A stretch of DNA of 64,000 nt from Chitinophaga pinensis (GTDB taxonomy: Bacteria > Bacteroidota > Bacteroidia > Chitinophagales > Chitinophagaceae), in assembly GCA_945874755.1 (NCBI GenBank), contig CAMCHR010000001.1, forward strand, positions 23,914-87,913. Reading direction: 5' to 3'. The notes below the pieces were generated by a model. That model made no database searches. It was not told the origin of the DNA and worked only from the letters and a program-made list of their open reading frames with translations. Positions 34,699 through 44,075 of this stretch are shown piece after piece. Each line of letters opens with the position of its first letter. Position 1 is the stretch's first letter. Made by a program: the position numbers and the translations under genes.

Positions 34699-35748
34699 TT
34701 ATAGAATCTCCCAAGTCTCTTTACCACGAATTAATTTATCTAAATCCCCCATTCCTTTGCTGGTCATGGCTTCCTCTACTTGCAATGCCATCATGTCTTC
34801 GTAACAAGGACGATCAGCGGTATAGAATACACCAAAAGGACGAGGAAAATAAGCAGCAACTTCGCTAGGGTTATCAAACAAGCGCACTAAAACTTGTGCT
34901 TTATAAAAATCTTTTTCATCGTGGATCCATAAATCATCTGCACTGTACTTTTCACCAATCGTTACAACTTCTGGACGCAATCCATCAAAGCGAATACCCA
35001 TTTCATTGTTCGCACCAAAAGTCAATGGCTTGCCTTGCTCTACAAATAAAGCGTGTAAAGGCTTAGATGCTTTCTCGGTGAAAATTTCAAAAGCACCATC
35101 ATTGAAAATATTACAGTTCTGATAAATCTCTAAGAACGAAGATCCCTTATGTTGTTGTGCACGTGTGATCATCGTTTGTAAATGCTTAGGATCACGATCC
35201 ATGCTACGCCCAATAAAACTTGCATCCGCACCCAATGCCAATGCAGCAGGATTAAATGGATGATCAATGCTACCCATTGGAGTACTCTTAGTGATTTTAT
35301 TTAATTCAGAAGTGGGTGAGTACTGACCTTTGGTTAAACCATAGATCTGATTATTGAACACTAAAAAATTCACATCAAAATTTCTTCTCAACATATGAAT
35401 GGTATGGTTACCACCAATACTTAATGCGTCCCCATCACCAGCAACAATCCAAACACTTAATTCTGGACGAGAAGCTTTTAATCCACTTGCAATCGCAGTG
35501 GCACGACCATGAATAGAGTGCATCCCAAAAGTATTCATATAATAAGGGAAACGGCTACTACAACCAATCCCACTAATGATCACAATATTCTCCTTAGGGA
35601 CGCCAATGGTCGGCATCACTTTTTGTACCTGTGCTAAAATAGAATAGTCCCCACAGCCCGGGCACCAACGTACTTCTTGATCGGTCGCAAAATCTTTTGC
35701 GGTTAATGTAGCTGCTTGTGGAAGTATAGTTTCAGTAGGCATAATCAA
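34699..35748 (-). CDS. 2-oxoacid:ferredoxin oxidoreductase, beta subunit (KorB-like)
   Basis: 349 residues with the thiamine-pyrophosphate domain: VRWCPGCGDYSIL (iron-sulfur/TPP N-terminal), IGCSSRFPYYMNTFG, HGRATAIASGLK, and VAGDGDALSIGGNH with the metal-binding GDGD followed by NFLVFNNQIYGLTKGQ. This is the beta subunit of a 2-oxoglutarate (or pyruvate) ferredoxin oxidoreductase, as in an alternative TCA step. The alpha/gamma subunit (korA), usually directly adjacent, is missing here: the upstream gene is a GT2 enzyme and the downstream gene is on the opposite strand. Confidence 0.9.
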   Translation of the reverse strand: MIMPTETILPQAATLTAKDFATDQEVRWCPGCGDYSILAQVQKVMPTIGVPKENIVIISGIGCSSRFPYYMNTFGMHSIHGRATAIASGLKASRPELSVWIVAGDGDALSIGGNHTIHMLRRNFDVNFLVFNNQIYGLTKGQYSPTSELNKITKSTPMGSIDHPFNPAALALGADASFIGRSMDRDPKHLQTMITRAQQHKGSSFLEIYQNCNIFNDGAFEIFTEKASKPLHALFVEQGKPLTFGANNEMGIRFDGLRPEVVTIGEKYSADDLWIHDEKDFYKAQVLVRLFDNPSEVAAYFPRPFGVFYTADRPCYEDMMALQVEEAMTSKGMGDLDKLIRGKETWEIL

Positions 35749-35799
35749 ATATTAGGGGCAAAATTACTAAAAATAGCTCGTTTCTTATGTAAAAGCAGC

Positions 35800-36948
35800 T
35801 TATTTCACCATTCTGCCCTTCCAGGAATAGGTTTTAAGCTGCCCAAATAGGCCTGCTGCAATATTGTAGACAATATGGATGGGTTGATAGAAAACAAAAT
35901 ACTTTAGTTCCGGCTGCATCTTAAAAAATTTAGCCACCGGATCCAAGAAGAACAATTCAAAAAAGGTTTTAAAAGCCAGCGCAATTATAAGGGAACTCCA
36001 GCTACCCAACAATGCTAAACATATAAAACTCAAATTAAAAAAATACACCAGTGTTAAAACCATGGTAATGGAACGATCATCATAGTATCTTGCTTTGCTT
36101 GCCCAACGAATTCTTTGCATGATAAACCCTTTCCAAGTATCCATTGCAGCCGTCAATACAATGGCATCGGGATGAAATAAATAGCCCACTGGTTTGTGCA
36201 AAGTCTGTTTCATTTTATGCATTAAAAACATATCATCTCCACTTGCAATATGGTCTACACCTTGGTATCCACCCACTGCAATAAAAGCCGTTTTTTCAAA
36301 ACCTAAATTTGCGCCATTGCTCATAGAGTGTTTGCCAGCGCCTACCGCAGCGGCCGTGATACCTTGTAATACTAAAAAATCCAATAACTGGAATTGATTT
36401 AAAATACCTGCAGTTTTAATGAACATGACAGGCGCAGCTACAAAACAAGGTTGGTGTTGATGGATATACGCGTTGTATAAAAGCAACCATTTTTTTGGAA
36501 CGATACAATCTGCATCAGTAGTCATGATCCAATCCCCTTTCGCCACAGCCACTGCAATCTCAATGGCCTTCTTTTTATACGCTAGGGTCTCTCCTTCTTT
36601 ACAATGATCTGCTAATTTCAATAAACGCACTTGAGGATATTGCTGGCTCAATGCTTGCACAATAAAGGCCGTATCATCTTCAGAAAAATCATCAATCACA
36701 ATAATCTCAAAAGCAGCACTAGGATAATCCTGATTCAAAATACTATCCACGCATGCTTTGATATTAGCAGCTTCGTTTCGGGCTGGAATAATAACAGTGA
36801 ATTGGGTGGATGACTGGTTGGGGCTAAGCGCTTCTATTTGGTTTGAATGGAATAACTGCATTTTGCCAAACCAAAAGCGGTAAGCCATTAAGATAACGGC
36901 ATACATCATAGTTAAGATAGCTACAACCCAATCCAATAGATACTCCAT
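35800..36948 (-). CDS. Family 2 glycosyltransferase, membrane-anchored
   Basis: 382 residues: an N-terminal membrane helix (about 5-25), a GT-A domain starting TVIIPARNEAANIKACVDSI (about 50) with the metal-binding TTDADC (about 140-145), the SGDDMFL acceptor-side motif and the QRIRWASKARYYDD (Q/RxxRW-type) motif, then two C-terminal helices (about 295-335). These are the features of processive or lipid-linked GT2 enzymes. Substrate unknown. Divergent from the MarR gene. Confidence 0.9.
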   Translation of the reverse strand: MEYLLDWVVAILTMMYAVILMAYRFWFGKMQLFHSNQIEALSPNQSSTQFTVIIPARNEAANIKACVDSILNQDYPSAAFEIIVIDDFSEDDTAFIVQALSQQYPQVRLLKLADHCKEGETLAYKKKAIEIAVAVAKGDWIMTTDADCIVPKKWLLLYNAYIHQHQPCFVAAPVMFIKTAGILNQFQLLDFLVLQGITAAAVGAGKHSMSNGANLGFEKTAFIAVGGYQGVDHIASGDDMFLMHKMKQTLHKPVGYLFHPDAIVLTAAMDTWKGFIMQRIRWASKARYYDDRSITMVLTLVYFFNLSFICLALLGSWSSLIIALAFKTFFELFFLDPVAKFFKMQPELKYFVFYQPIHIVYNIAAGLFGQLKTYSWKGRMVK

Positions 36949-36970
36949 GTGGCAAAGTTAAAGGGTAAAT

Positions 36971-37026
36971 ATTTGGTAGAATCCTTAAAATCGTTGTACT
37001 TTTATAATAGTTGCATAACTAACTAT
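36971..37026 (+). promoter_or_regulatory. Promoter and possible operator of the MarR gene
   Basis: TTTG at 36971-36974 and TACTTTTA at 36996-37003 (one mismatch to TAnnTTTG) are 21 bases apart, fitting a Bacteroidota promoter. Directly after the -7 box lies an inverted repeat TAGTT-gcat-AACTA (37007-37020), with a wider ATAGTT/AACTAT pair (37006-37011 and 37021-37026). Its position at the transcription start makes it a candidate MarR operator for autoregulation. Confidence 0.5.
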
Positions 37027-37467
37027 ATGTCAAACAACCAATTTAAAAGAGGGGAATTATACAGCGTCATCAATGGCGTTGCCTCTACCTCTGTTGCAAG
37101 AAGATTGCAAAAGAATTTCCGCAATGCAGGATTAGAAATTACCATTGAACAATGGTCCATCTTATACCATTTATGGAAAGAGGATGGCTTGAGCCAACAA
37201 GAATTATGTACCCGAACATTTAGAGATAAAGCAAGTATCACTAGACTGATAGACAATATCGAAAAATTAGGATTGGTTGAAAGAATTGCATCTAAAGATG
37301 ACAGAAGAGTCAATTTGGTGTATTTAACAGATGCCGCGAAACCCTTACAGGAAGCGACTTACAACATAGCCAATCAAACTATGAACGAGGCGTTACAAGG
37401 CATTAGTAAAGAAGAAATAGAAATAGTAAAAAGTGTTTTTCAACGCGTATACGAGAATAGTAAATAA
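37027..37467 (+). CDS. MarR family transcriptional regulator
   Basis: 146 residues from the ATG at 37027. A longer GTG-started frame would cross the promoter, so I reject it. The winged helix-turn-helix is at about 35-110 (WSILYHLWKEDGLSQQELCT, RDKASITRLIDNIEKLGLVER, DDRRVNLVYLT), and the dimerisation helices lie at both ends. It is 14 bases upstream of an acyl-CoA dehydrogenase gene, so it probably controls fatty-acid or aromatic-acid degradation genes. The ligand is unknown. Confidence 0.9.
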   Translation: MSNNQFKRGELYSVINGVASTSVARRLQKNFRNAGLEITIEQWSILYHLWKEDGLSQQELCTRTFRDKASITRLIDNIEKLGLVERIASKDDRRVNLVYLTDAAKPLQEATYNIANQTMNEALQGISKEEIEIVKSVFQRVYENSK

Positions 37468-37481
37468 TTAAATTATATTTT

Positions 37482-39257
37482 ATGGCAGCAACAATCCAAG
37501 GTGGAGAATGGATCATTAAAGAAGTAAAATCCGAAGATGTTTTCATTCCAGAAGAATTCAATGAGGAACAATTGATGGTACGTGATATGTGTACCCAGTT
37601 TTTAGAAACCGAAGTGTTACCTGTCGTAGAAAGAATGGATAAATTAGAGCCAGGTTTAATGCCAGGCCTACTAGCAAAAGCAGGTGAACAGGGCTTATTA
37701 GGGGTTTCCGTGCCAGAACAATATGGCGGGATGGGGAAAGATTTTATTACTTCAACCATTGTTGCAGAATACCTTGGAGGCGGCTATTCTTTCTCTGTTG
37801 CCAACGCTGCACATACGGGTATTGGCACCCTACCGATTTTATATTTTGGTACCGAAGCACAAAGAGCAAAGTATGTTCCCAAATTAGCAAGCGGAGAATT
37901 TAAAGGTTCTTATGGATTAACAGAACCAAATAGCGGATCAGATGCATTGAGTGCAAAGACCACTGCAAAATTATCTGCGGATGGTAAACATTATTTATTG
38001 AATGGACAAAAATGTTGGATCACCAATGGTGGATTCGCAGATATCTATACTGTGTTTGCAAAAATAGATGGCGAGCAATTTACAGCATTCATTGTAGAGC
38101 GCGGCATGGAAGGATTCACACTTGGACCTGAAGAACATAAAATGGGTATCAAAGGATCTTCTACCGTGCAATTGTATTTTCAGGATTGTAAAGTTCCAGT
38201 AGAAAATGTGTTAGGAGAAATTGGAAGAGGGCATATCATCGCATTCAATATTTTAAATATTGGAAGATTAAAATTAGGTGCAGCTACCATTGGTGGTGCA
38301 AGAAGAGCATTGAGCACTACGGTAAAATATGCCAAAGCAAGAGAGCAATTTAAATTGCCGATTGTGAAGTTTGGTGCCATCAGACATAAGTTAGCCGAAA
38401 TGGCCATACGTTTATGGGTAGGCGAAGCGGCATTGTATAGAGTAGCAAAGAATATTGACGAAAAAGAACATGAATTATTGGTAGCAGGGAAAGATTTATC
38501 AACTGCATTATTAGGTGGCGCAGAAGAGTATGCCATTGAATGTGCCATCTTAAAAGTTTTTGGATCCGAAGTATTAGATTTTGTAGTTGACGAAGGCGTT
38601 CAAATACACGGAGGCAATGGTTACAGTGATGAGTATGAAATTTCAAGAGCTTATCGTGATAGTAGAATCAATAGAATCTACGAAGGTACCAATGAAATCA
38701 ACCGTTTACTGACAGTGGATATGGTATTGAAAAGAGCCATGAAGGGACAATTAGATTTAATGGGACCAGCAATGAACGTTCAAAAAGAATTAATGAGTAT
38801 CCCAGATTTTGGTGACCAAGATGATGCCCCATTTGCAAAAGAGCATCAAGCGATTGATAATTTTAAGAAATGTATTTTGATGGTAGCTGGGGCTGCGGTA
38901 CAAAAATTAATGATGACCTTAAGTAAGGAACAAGAGATCTTAATGAATATTGCGGATATGTCTATTGTGACTTACCATGCTGAATCTGCCTTATTGAGAT
39001 TAGAGAAATTAAGTAAAACAAAATCAGAAGCAGAACTAGCAGTTCAGACTGCCATTGTTAAAACATATATCTATGATGCTGCTGACGCTATCAACAAAGC
39101 AGGTAAAGATGCATTGAATAGTTTTGCAGATGGAGATGAATTACGCATGATGCACATTGGTTTAAAGCGATTCACAAAAGTGGATCCATTCAATACCAAG
39201 GAAGCAAGAAGAACCATCTGCGCGCAATTGGTAGCCGACGACGGATATAAGTTATAA
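37482..39257 (+). CDS. Acyl-CoA dehydrogenase family protein
   Basis: FAD enzyme introducing a trans-2 double bond in acyl-CoAs, 591 residues. The catalytic core (about 1-420) shows GSYGLTEPNSGSDALS (FAD site), NGQKCWITNGGFADIYTVF and IHGGNGYSDEYEISRAYRDS with IYEGTNEINR, which carries the usual catalytic glutamate region. A C-terminal helical extension (about 430-591) resembles VLCAD-type enzymes and is common in Bacteroidota. Co-transcribed with the MarR gene and closed by a strong terminator. Confidence 0.93.
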   Translation: MAATIQGGEWIIKEVKSEDVFIPEEFNEEQLMVRDMCTQFLETEVLPVVERMDKLEPGLMPGLLAKAGEQGLLGVSVPEQYGGMGKDFITSTIVAEYLGGGYSFSVANAAHTGIGTLPILYFGTEAQRAKYVPKLASGEFKGSYGLTEPNSGSDALSAKTTAKLSADGKHYLLNGQKCWITNGGFADIYTVFAKIDGEQFTAFIVERGMEGFTLGPEEHKMGIKGSSTVQLYFQDCKVPVENVLGEIGRGHIIAFNILNIGRLKLGAATIGGARRALSTTVKYAKAREQFKLPIVKFGAIRHKLAEMAIRLWVGEAALYRVAKNIDEKEHELLVAGKDLSTALLGGAEEYAIECAILKVFGSEVLDFVVDEGVQIHGGNGYSDEYEISRAYRDSRINRIYEGTNEINRLLTVDMVLKRAMKGQLDLMGPAMNVQKELMSIPDFGDQDDAPFAKEHQAIDNFKKCILMVAGAAVQKLMMTLSKEQEILMNIADMSIVTYHAESALLRLEKLSKTKSEAELAVQTAIVKTYIYDAADAINKAGKDALNSFADGDELRMMHIGLKRFTKVDPFNTKEARRTICAQLVADDGYKL

Positions 39258-39280
39258 GTAAGTATTGATTTGGAATTGTA

Positions 39281-39312
39281 AAAAAGGCCGCTCAAATTTG
39301 AGCGGCCTTTTT
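39281..39312. terminator. Bidirectional terminator
   Basis: Perfect 32-base palindrome with a GC-rich core (GGCCGCTC/GAGCGGCC) and A and T runs at the two ends. It lies between the convergent acyl-CoA dehydrogenase and Lrp genes, whose stops are at 39257 and 39313, so it can stop transcription in both directions. Confidence 0.92.
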
Positions 39313-39801
39313 TTAAACGATCCTTACATTTCTTGAAAAACTTTCTTCTAATGAAATGAAAGTTTCTGTACGCTCAATTCCTTTTATTTTTTGTAGTTCG
39401 TCATGCAAGACATAACGTAATTGCTGAATGTCTTTACAAACAATTTCAGCGAACATGCTGTAGTTGCCCGTCGTATAATTTAGGCGAACAATCTGTGGAA
39501 TATTTTTCAATGCAAGTGCAACGGCATCATACATCGAACTCTTCTCTAAATACACACCAATAAATGCAATGACATCATAGCCTAAGGCTTTAAGGTCCAC
39601 GGCCAATCTTTTACCTTGCACAATACCCAACTCTTCTAATTTTTTAATACGCACATGAATGGTACCACCTGAAACAAAAAGTTGCTTCCCTATGTCAGCA
39701 TAAGAAATCTCTCCATCTAGCATCATGATTTGAATAATTTGCAAATCAAGCTGATCTATGCTTTTGTCAATATTCATTTTTGGGTTGTTTTTTGCTTCCA
39801 T
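39313..39801 (-). CDS. Lrp/AsnC family transcriptional regulator
   Basis: 162 residues (154 if the ATG at residue 9 is used). The N-terminal helix-turn-helix (about 15-65; LDLQIIQIMMLDGEISYADI, VSGGTIHVRIKKLEELGIV) and the C-terminal RAM/ACT-like ligand domain (about 75-155, ending GIERTETFISLEESF) match the family. It probably senses an amino acid or acyl compound. The end abuts the bidirectional terminator at 39281-39312. Confidence 0.92.
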   Translation of the reverse strand: MEAKNNPKMNIDKSIDQLDLQIIQIMMLDGEISYADIGKQLFVSGGTIHVRIKKLEELGIVQGKRLAVDLKALGYDVIAFIGVYLEKSSMYDAVALALKNIPQIVRLNYTTGNYSMFAEIVCKDIQQLRYVLHDELQKIKGIERTETFISLEESFSRNVRIV

Positions 39802-40096
39802 TTTTAACTATTTATAAATTTAAATGCAAAATATTAGATATTTTATACATTTTAAAATATTTGTTTAAATTATTTACAATATATAGGCTAATACATTAGT
39901 TATGTTTTATCATATATGCATTGAAGCCTTATTGAATAAAGCTGCTAAAATGAAGGCTCTTAAAAATGATGAGTTGATCAAATCTTGGCATATATACCTC
40001 ATGGAAGTTCGCCCCTTCCCCCTACAGCAAAAAAAAGAAACAACTACGGTATTAAACCATCGTTGTTTCTTTAGTGCTTAAAAAACTGTTCTAGCT
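39802..40096. other. AT-rich intergenic region with a possible small ORF
   Basis: This 295-base gap holds the lrp upstream region and the terminator of the PL26-like gene. An ATG at 39902 opens a plus-strand frame of 59 codons to a TAA at 40079-40081. Its last third runs through the terminator hairpin, which makes a real gene doubtful. I see no -7 box of good quality in front of it. Confidence 0.35.
40034..40072 (-). terminator. Terminator of the glycan-utilisation locus
   Basis: Arms AAAGAAACAAC (40034-40044) and GTTGTTTCTTT (40062-40072) with an inner GGT/ACC pairing. On the minus strand it is followed by TTTTTG. It lies 25 bases past the stop of the gene at 40097 and marks the 3' end of the minus-strand run from 53046. 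Confidence 0.75.
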
Positions 40097-42748
40097 CTAT
40101 TTTGATTTGATAGTCAAATTTGCCTTATCCATTTTGTTTTGTAAATAAGGAATACCAAACATATGGGTCCATCCAAAAATTCTTAGGCCATTGGTGATTT
40201 TCCAGATCGCTTCTCTTCTAAAACTTTCTTTATCATCAGGTAAGTGACTTACTTTCTCTAAAGCGTCAGCTAAATCTTTTTGGTTTTTATACGCATTAAA
40301 ATTGAGTGGTAATTTATCTGTAATCAAATTTTGCGCACGCTTTATACCTTCTTTTAAGAAACTAGGATCTTTAGTAAATTCATAGCCAATAGACAAGCCA
40401 TGTAATGTTGCCAATAAAGATTCCATTTGGTGATTAATAGAAGGATTATCTCTCTGCCATTTTGCATGGGTAATTAATGCTTTTTTAATTTTATCATCCC
40501 CAGTCATTTGATAATACTTATATAAACCATGCGAAACATAAATCTGAGAATAGCCATATCTGTCAATCACTAAACTTCCACCTTGGTCAGATGATTTTTG
40601 TAGGTCTAACATTATTTTTACACGATCATTCAATTCAGTGAAATATTTTTCTTTCTTATTTACATCATAAATTTCTGATAAATTCCAAACGGATAAATAC
40701 AATCGTCTTCCTCGTAAATCATGGTCTCCAAAAATTCTTCTTAAATATAAATCTCCTGTTTGTTCTGCCACATCTAGTGCTCTGTGATTACCAGTTAATA
40801 AATAAGAAGCAATCCAGCCCTGCACCCATACATGCGCAGATAATAAGGAAGTATAATGTTGATTTGCATGCCTTCTACCCATTCCTAGATAAGGGCTTGC
40901 ACCAATACTTCCTTTTTCTTGATTGTCAAAAAAGTCGATTGAATTATTGGTATCTCCAAGGTATCTTTTTGGTGCTGGCCAGTGGATATTATCTACATCC
41001 ATAGCGTGTGCAGAATTTGATTGAGCAGTCAAGTAATAATCTCTATTACCTGTTCTCATAAATTCCATCCACCACATGAAATCATTCGCTGGTTCGTTAT
41101 TGGTCCAAGTGTTCCATTTGTTCTTAATGTAATAGGTCTGGAAGTCACCATAATTTAGCATCCCATACCAAGGTTCCCATTTTTGGTTGAATTTCATCCA
41201 TTCAAACTTATAATCAAGACTACGTTCAAGTTCAGGATTCTTTTCAGATCGAACCGAGAAATCTCCGTACACGTTACTTTTTGAATACCATTCAGCGTTT
41301 GCATGTGATACAGGTGGATCTATAAAATAATTAAGTTGTTTAACAATCTCTGTATGCGGTGTTTTAGCATCATAAAAATCATACACAAATTCAGTCGTCT
41401 TGGCCAATCCTTGTGCAAAATTGCCTAGCATCTCGCTATCTGGCATCCCTGTGGCTCTTGCAAAAGCCATTGGAGTCACACTTGGAGACCATATATAAGC
41501 ATATAAGAAATTACTATCCCCTTGAATTGCAATTTCCTTAGGGTACTCTTCAAAAAAGTTACGAATACCAAGTCCGATACCCCATTTACTATCTGAAACG
41601 GTGATCCATCCAGCAGCTTTCTCTTTTTTAAAGACTTCCTTCTGATTTAATTTCAAACTAGCATCAAAACCTTTTGTTTGAACTGTCGGTGTGGTCATAT
41701 TTAAAGCTGGTAAGCTATTTAAATTAGGACCAGTTTGAACAAGTGAAATAGATTCATTCTTAAGATTATTTAATTCAATTGTTTTTTCAACGCCTGGCGC
41801 TGTCCAAGTACCATCAAAGTGACCTGTTTTGAATTGCTTATCACCATTCAAAAAATATTTTATCTGAAAACCAGCTGAACTAATTTGGTCATTGGGAATC
41901 ATCCATCCTGGATCATTCTTTAAAGCATTCTCATCTACAATACTTTTATTTTGTGTCGCAATAGAGGCATACTGCCCCTCTGCTTTTTTATGCATATCTG
42001 GATCTCCTGTATAGACGATACTATGCAATACTTTAATATAAGATTTACCAGCATATGCGTGGATGCGCATTACAAATGGTGAGCTATTATTATCTTTTTT
42101 ATTATATAAATAATCTCCTTCGATTCTAATGATCGCATGCAAAGGACCAGAACCTTTTTCTTGAACACTATGATTAATTTTTACTCTAGATGTATCAATA
42201 CCAGACTGATCTAATATATTTAAAAAAGTACCCTTTGTTTTACTTGACTCCGCAATTAAGTCTTTATCATCAAAACCATTACGATCTAGGTCTAATTCTA
42301 CTTTATCTAGGAATCCACCTCCGAGTCTATTAATAGTAAATTGTAAAGGGCCTGTATTCACACGCACTCTACCATAAGGTCTTTGGTTGTTTTCTACAAT
42401 TAAACGATCTCCCGTAAACTCTTTACGAACCACATCTGCACCAAATTCAACACTATAATTACTTTGTGCATCAGAAAAGAAGAAGACCCATATCCATTTT
42501 ACACTTGTAGAAACTGGCTCCCAAGTATTTACAATGGTAATTTGAGAAGGGATCTCTTGTCCCAAAGCATTCAATACCCTTACATGATCACTTGATTGTA
42601 GTTTGTCTTTTGGAAAAGGAATACCCAATAATTGTGGCGCACCTGGAACATTCTTTTCAATCACTAATGGGATTTTCTCAGAAGCTACTATACTATTAAT
42701 CAAAATAAATTGAAAAATAATGAGTAGTAAAACGTTGTTTTTTTTCAT
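40097..42748 (-). CDS. Secreted exo-rhamnogalacturonan lyase-like protein (PL26/YetA type)
   Basis: 883 residues: signal peptide (about 1-22), then an N-terminal beta-rich region (about 25-430; RVLNALGQEIPSQITIV, SVKWIWVFFFSD, GPLQFTINRLGG) and a C-terminal alpha-helical barrel-like region (about 450-870; WYGMLNYGDFQTYY, MDVDNIHWPAPKRYLGD, HANQHYTSLLSAHVW). The size and this two-part order resemble the PcRGLX/YetA group that includes PL26 exo-rhamnogalacturonan lyases. The assignment rests on layout and phrase pattern, not on a confirmed catalytic residue set. It is the last gene of the locus, after the FucP-like permease and the PIG-L deacetylase. Confidence 0.5.
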   Translation of the reverse strand: MKKNNVLLLIIFQFILINSIVASEKIPLVIEKNVPGAPQLLGIPFPKDKLQSSDHVRVLNALGQEIPSQITIVNTWEPVSTSVKWIWVFFFSDAQSNYSVEFGADVVRKEFTGDRLIVENNQRPYGRVRVNTGPLQFTINRLGGGFLDKVELDLDRNGFDDKDLIAESSKTKGTFLNILDQSGIDTSRVKINHSVQEKGSGPLHAIIRIEGDYLYNKKDNNSSPFVMRIHAYAGKSYIKVLHSIVYTGDPDMHKKAEGQYASIATQNKSIVDENALKNDPGWMIPNDQISSAGFQIKYFLNGDKQFKTGHFDGTWTAPGVEKTIELNNLKNESISLVQTGPNLNSLPALNMTTPTVQTKGFDASLKLNQKEVFKKEKAAGWITVSDSKWGIGLGIRNFFEEYPKEIAIQGDSNFLYAYIWSPSVTPMAFARATGMPDSEMLGNFAQGLAKTTEFVYDFYDAKTPHTEIVKQLNYFIDPPVSHANAEWYSKSNVYGDFSVRSEKNPELERSLDYKFEWMKFNQKWEPWYGMLNYGDFQTYYIKNKWNTWTNNEPANDFMWWMEFMRTGNRDYYLTAQSNSAHAMDVDNIHWPAPKRYLGDTNNSIDFFDNQEKGSIGASPYLGMGRRHANQHYTSLLSAHVWVQGWIASYLLTGNHRALDVAEQTGDLYLRRIFGDHDLRGRRLYLSVWNLSEIYDVNKKEKYFTELNDRVKIMLDLQKSSDQGGSLVIDRYGYSQIYVSHGLYKYYQMTGDDKIKKALITHAKWQRDNPSINHQMESLLATLHGLSIGYEFTKDPSFLKEGIKRAQNLITDKLPLNFNAYKNQKDLADALEKVSHLPDDKESFRREAIWKITNGLRIFGWTHMFGIPYLQNKMDKANLTIKSK

Positions 42749-42785
42749 TGTAGAATTTTAAAATGAACCTATTAAGGGGTATAAA

Positions 42786-44012
42786 TTAGTTAATTTTACT
42801 GTTATTAATTAAAGGCTTGGCCCATATTCCTATAGAAAGTATAAAGCCAAAAGTGATATATAAAAAGAGCATACCATATTTAAGTGTAAAATGATCTCCT
42901 AGCACCCCTACGATCAATGGTATAATTGCTCCTCCACAAATACCTGTCATTAAAATGCCTGCAAAAGAACCATGGTGTTTAGGAACAGAATTTAGACCTA
43001 GGGAAATGATGATTGGATACATCACTGCAATAAAAAAACCAACTGCAGGGAATGCATATAATGTAATGCCAGCTCCTCCAAATAATGCAATTGACAAAGA
43101 AAAAATTGCCAATGCGGTAAATAAAATTAAAATATTTCTTGTGTCAAATAATTTGACCAATATCAAACCAACAAATGTACCAGCTGTCATCATCCCCCAA
43201 AACCAAGAAACTACTTGAGCGCCTACCGTTTGAGGGTCATATGCATGGTATGTAAATAAAAATTGTGAAATCCAATTAGCGACACCTTGTTCAGAACCAA
43301 CGTAACAGAATATGCCTAAAAAATAGAGTAGTACTGTTTTATTTTTAAGTAGCTCCATATGCACTTTAAATGCCCCCGCTTTTTCATCTTCTTTTAATTC
43401 AATTTTTGGAAATTTAAACGCTGCAATCACCAATAGCATGATTAAAGAAATAAAAGCAAATACCCAATAAAAAGAAACCCATGTTAAATTTACAGGTACC
43501 ACCTTCTTCAGCAGATAAAATAAGGTGTTATTACTCGTACTCATGTTTTGAGATAAATAAGTATACACGAGTGGGCTAAGAAAAGAAGCTAGCCCAAAAA
43601 ACAGTTGCCCCATTAAGGAATAAAAAGAAAACTCGGCTTCACCCCCAGCGCTTCTTAATAGTGGATTAATGACCACCTGAAGCATCGCCATACCAGACCC
43701 AATTAAAAATAAAGAAATAATGGCCATATTGAATCTTGGGAATAATCCAAAAAGCAATGCGCCTATCAATGCGATACCAAAAGCAAAAAGCATCACAAAT
43801 TTTCCTCCAAATTTTTCGGTCATAACACCAGCCGGTATGGACATAAAGCCATAAGCAATGAAAAATGCAAAAGGAAGAAAGGAGACTAAAGTTAAGCTTA
43901 AGCTAAAAGAATTGATAATCTCTGGAATGAGTGGACCAATGATATTTGTCAAAAAAGAGATGACAAAAAAAGTCAACAAAACAAGTCCTACTATGAAGTA
44001 ATTCTTTTTCAC
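42786..44012 (-). CDS. FucP-like MFS sugar transporter
   Basis: 408 residues with about 12 membrane helices. The sequence LPFAFFIAYGFMSIPAGVMTEKFGGK (helix 2 and the loop 2-3 region) and GSGMAMLQVVINPLLRSAGG match the fucose/glucose permease branch of the major facilitator superfamily. It probably carries the mono- or small oligosaccharide released by the neighbouring enzymes into the cytoplasm by proton symport. It lies 37 bases upstream of the lyase-like gene. Confidence 0.85.
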   Translation of the reverse strand: MKKNYFIVGLVLLTFFVISFLTNIIGPLIPEIINSFSLSLTLVSFLPFAFFIAYGFMSIPAGVMTEKFGGKFVMLFAFGIALIGALLFGLFPRFNMAIISLFLIGSGMAMLQVVINPLLRSAGGEAEFSFYSLMGQLFFGLASFLSPLVYTYLSQNMSTSNNTLFYLLKKVVPVNLTWVSFYWVFAFISLIMLLVIAAFKFPKIELKEDEKAGAFKVHMELLKNKTVLLYFLGIFCYVGSEQGVANWISQFLFTYHAYDPQTVGAQVVSWFWGMMTAGTFVGLILVKLFDTRNILILFTALAIFSLSIALFGGAGITLYAFPAVGFFIAVMYPIIISLGLNSVPKHHGSFAGILMTGICGGAIIPLIVGVLGDHFTLKYGMLFLYITFGFILSIGIWAKPLINNSKIN

Positions 44013-44075
44013 ATTGAATATTTAAATTCCTAGTCTTAAATGAATTAAGACTAGGAATTGATATAAATTAACTTA

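Noticed and set aside
36949-37026. Longer MarR protein starting with GTG at 36949
   Set aside because: It would run through the promoter and operator and adds residues not typical of MarR; the ATG at 37027 is preferred.
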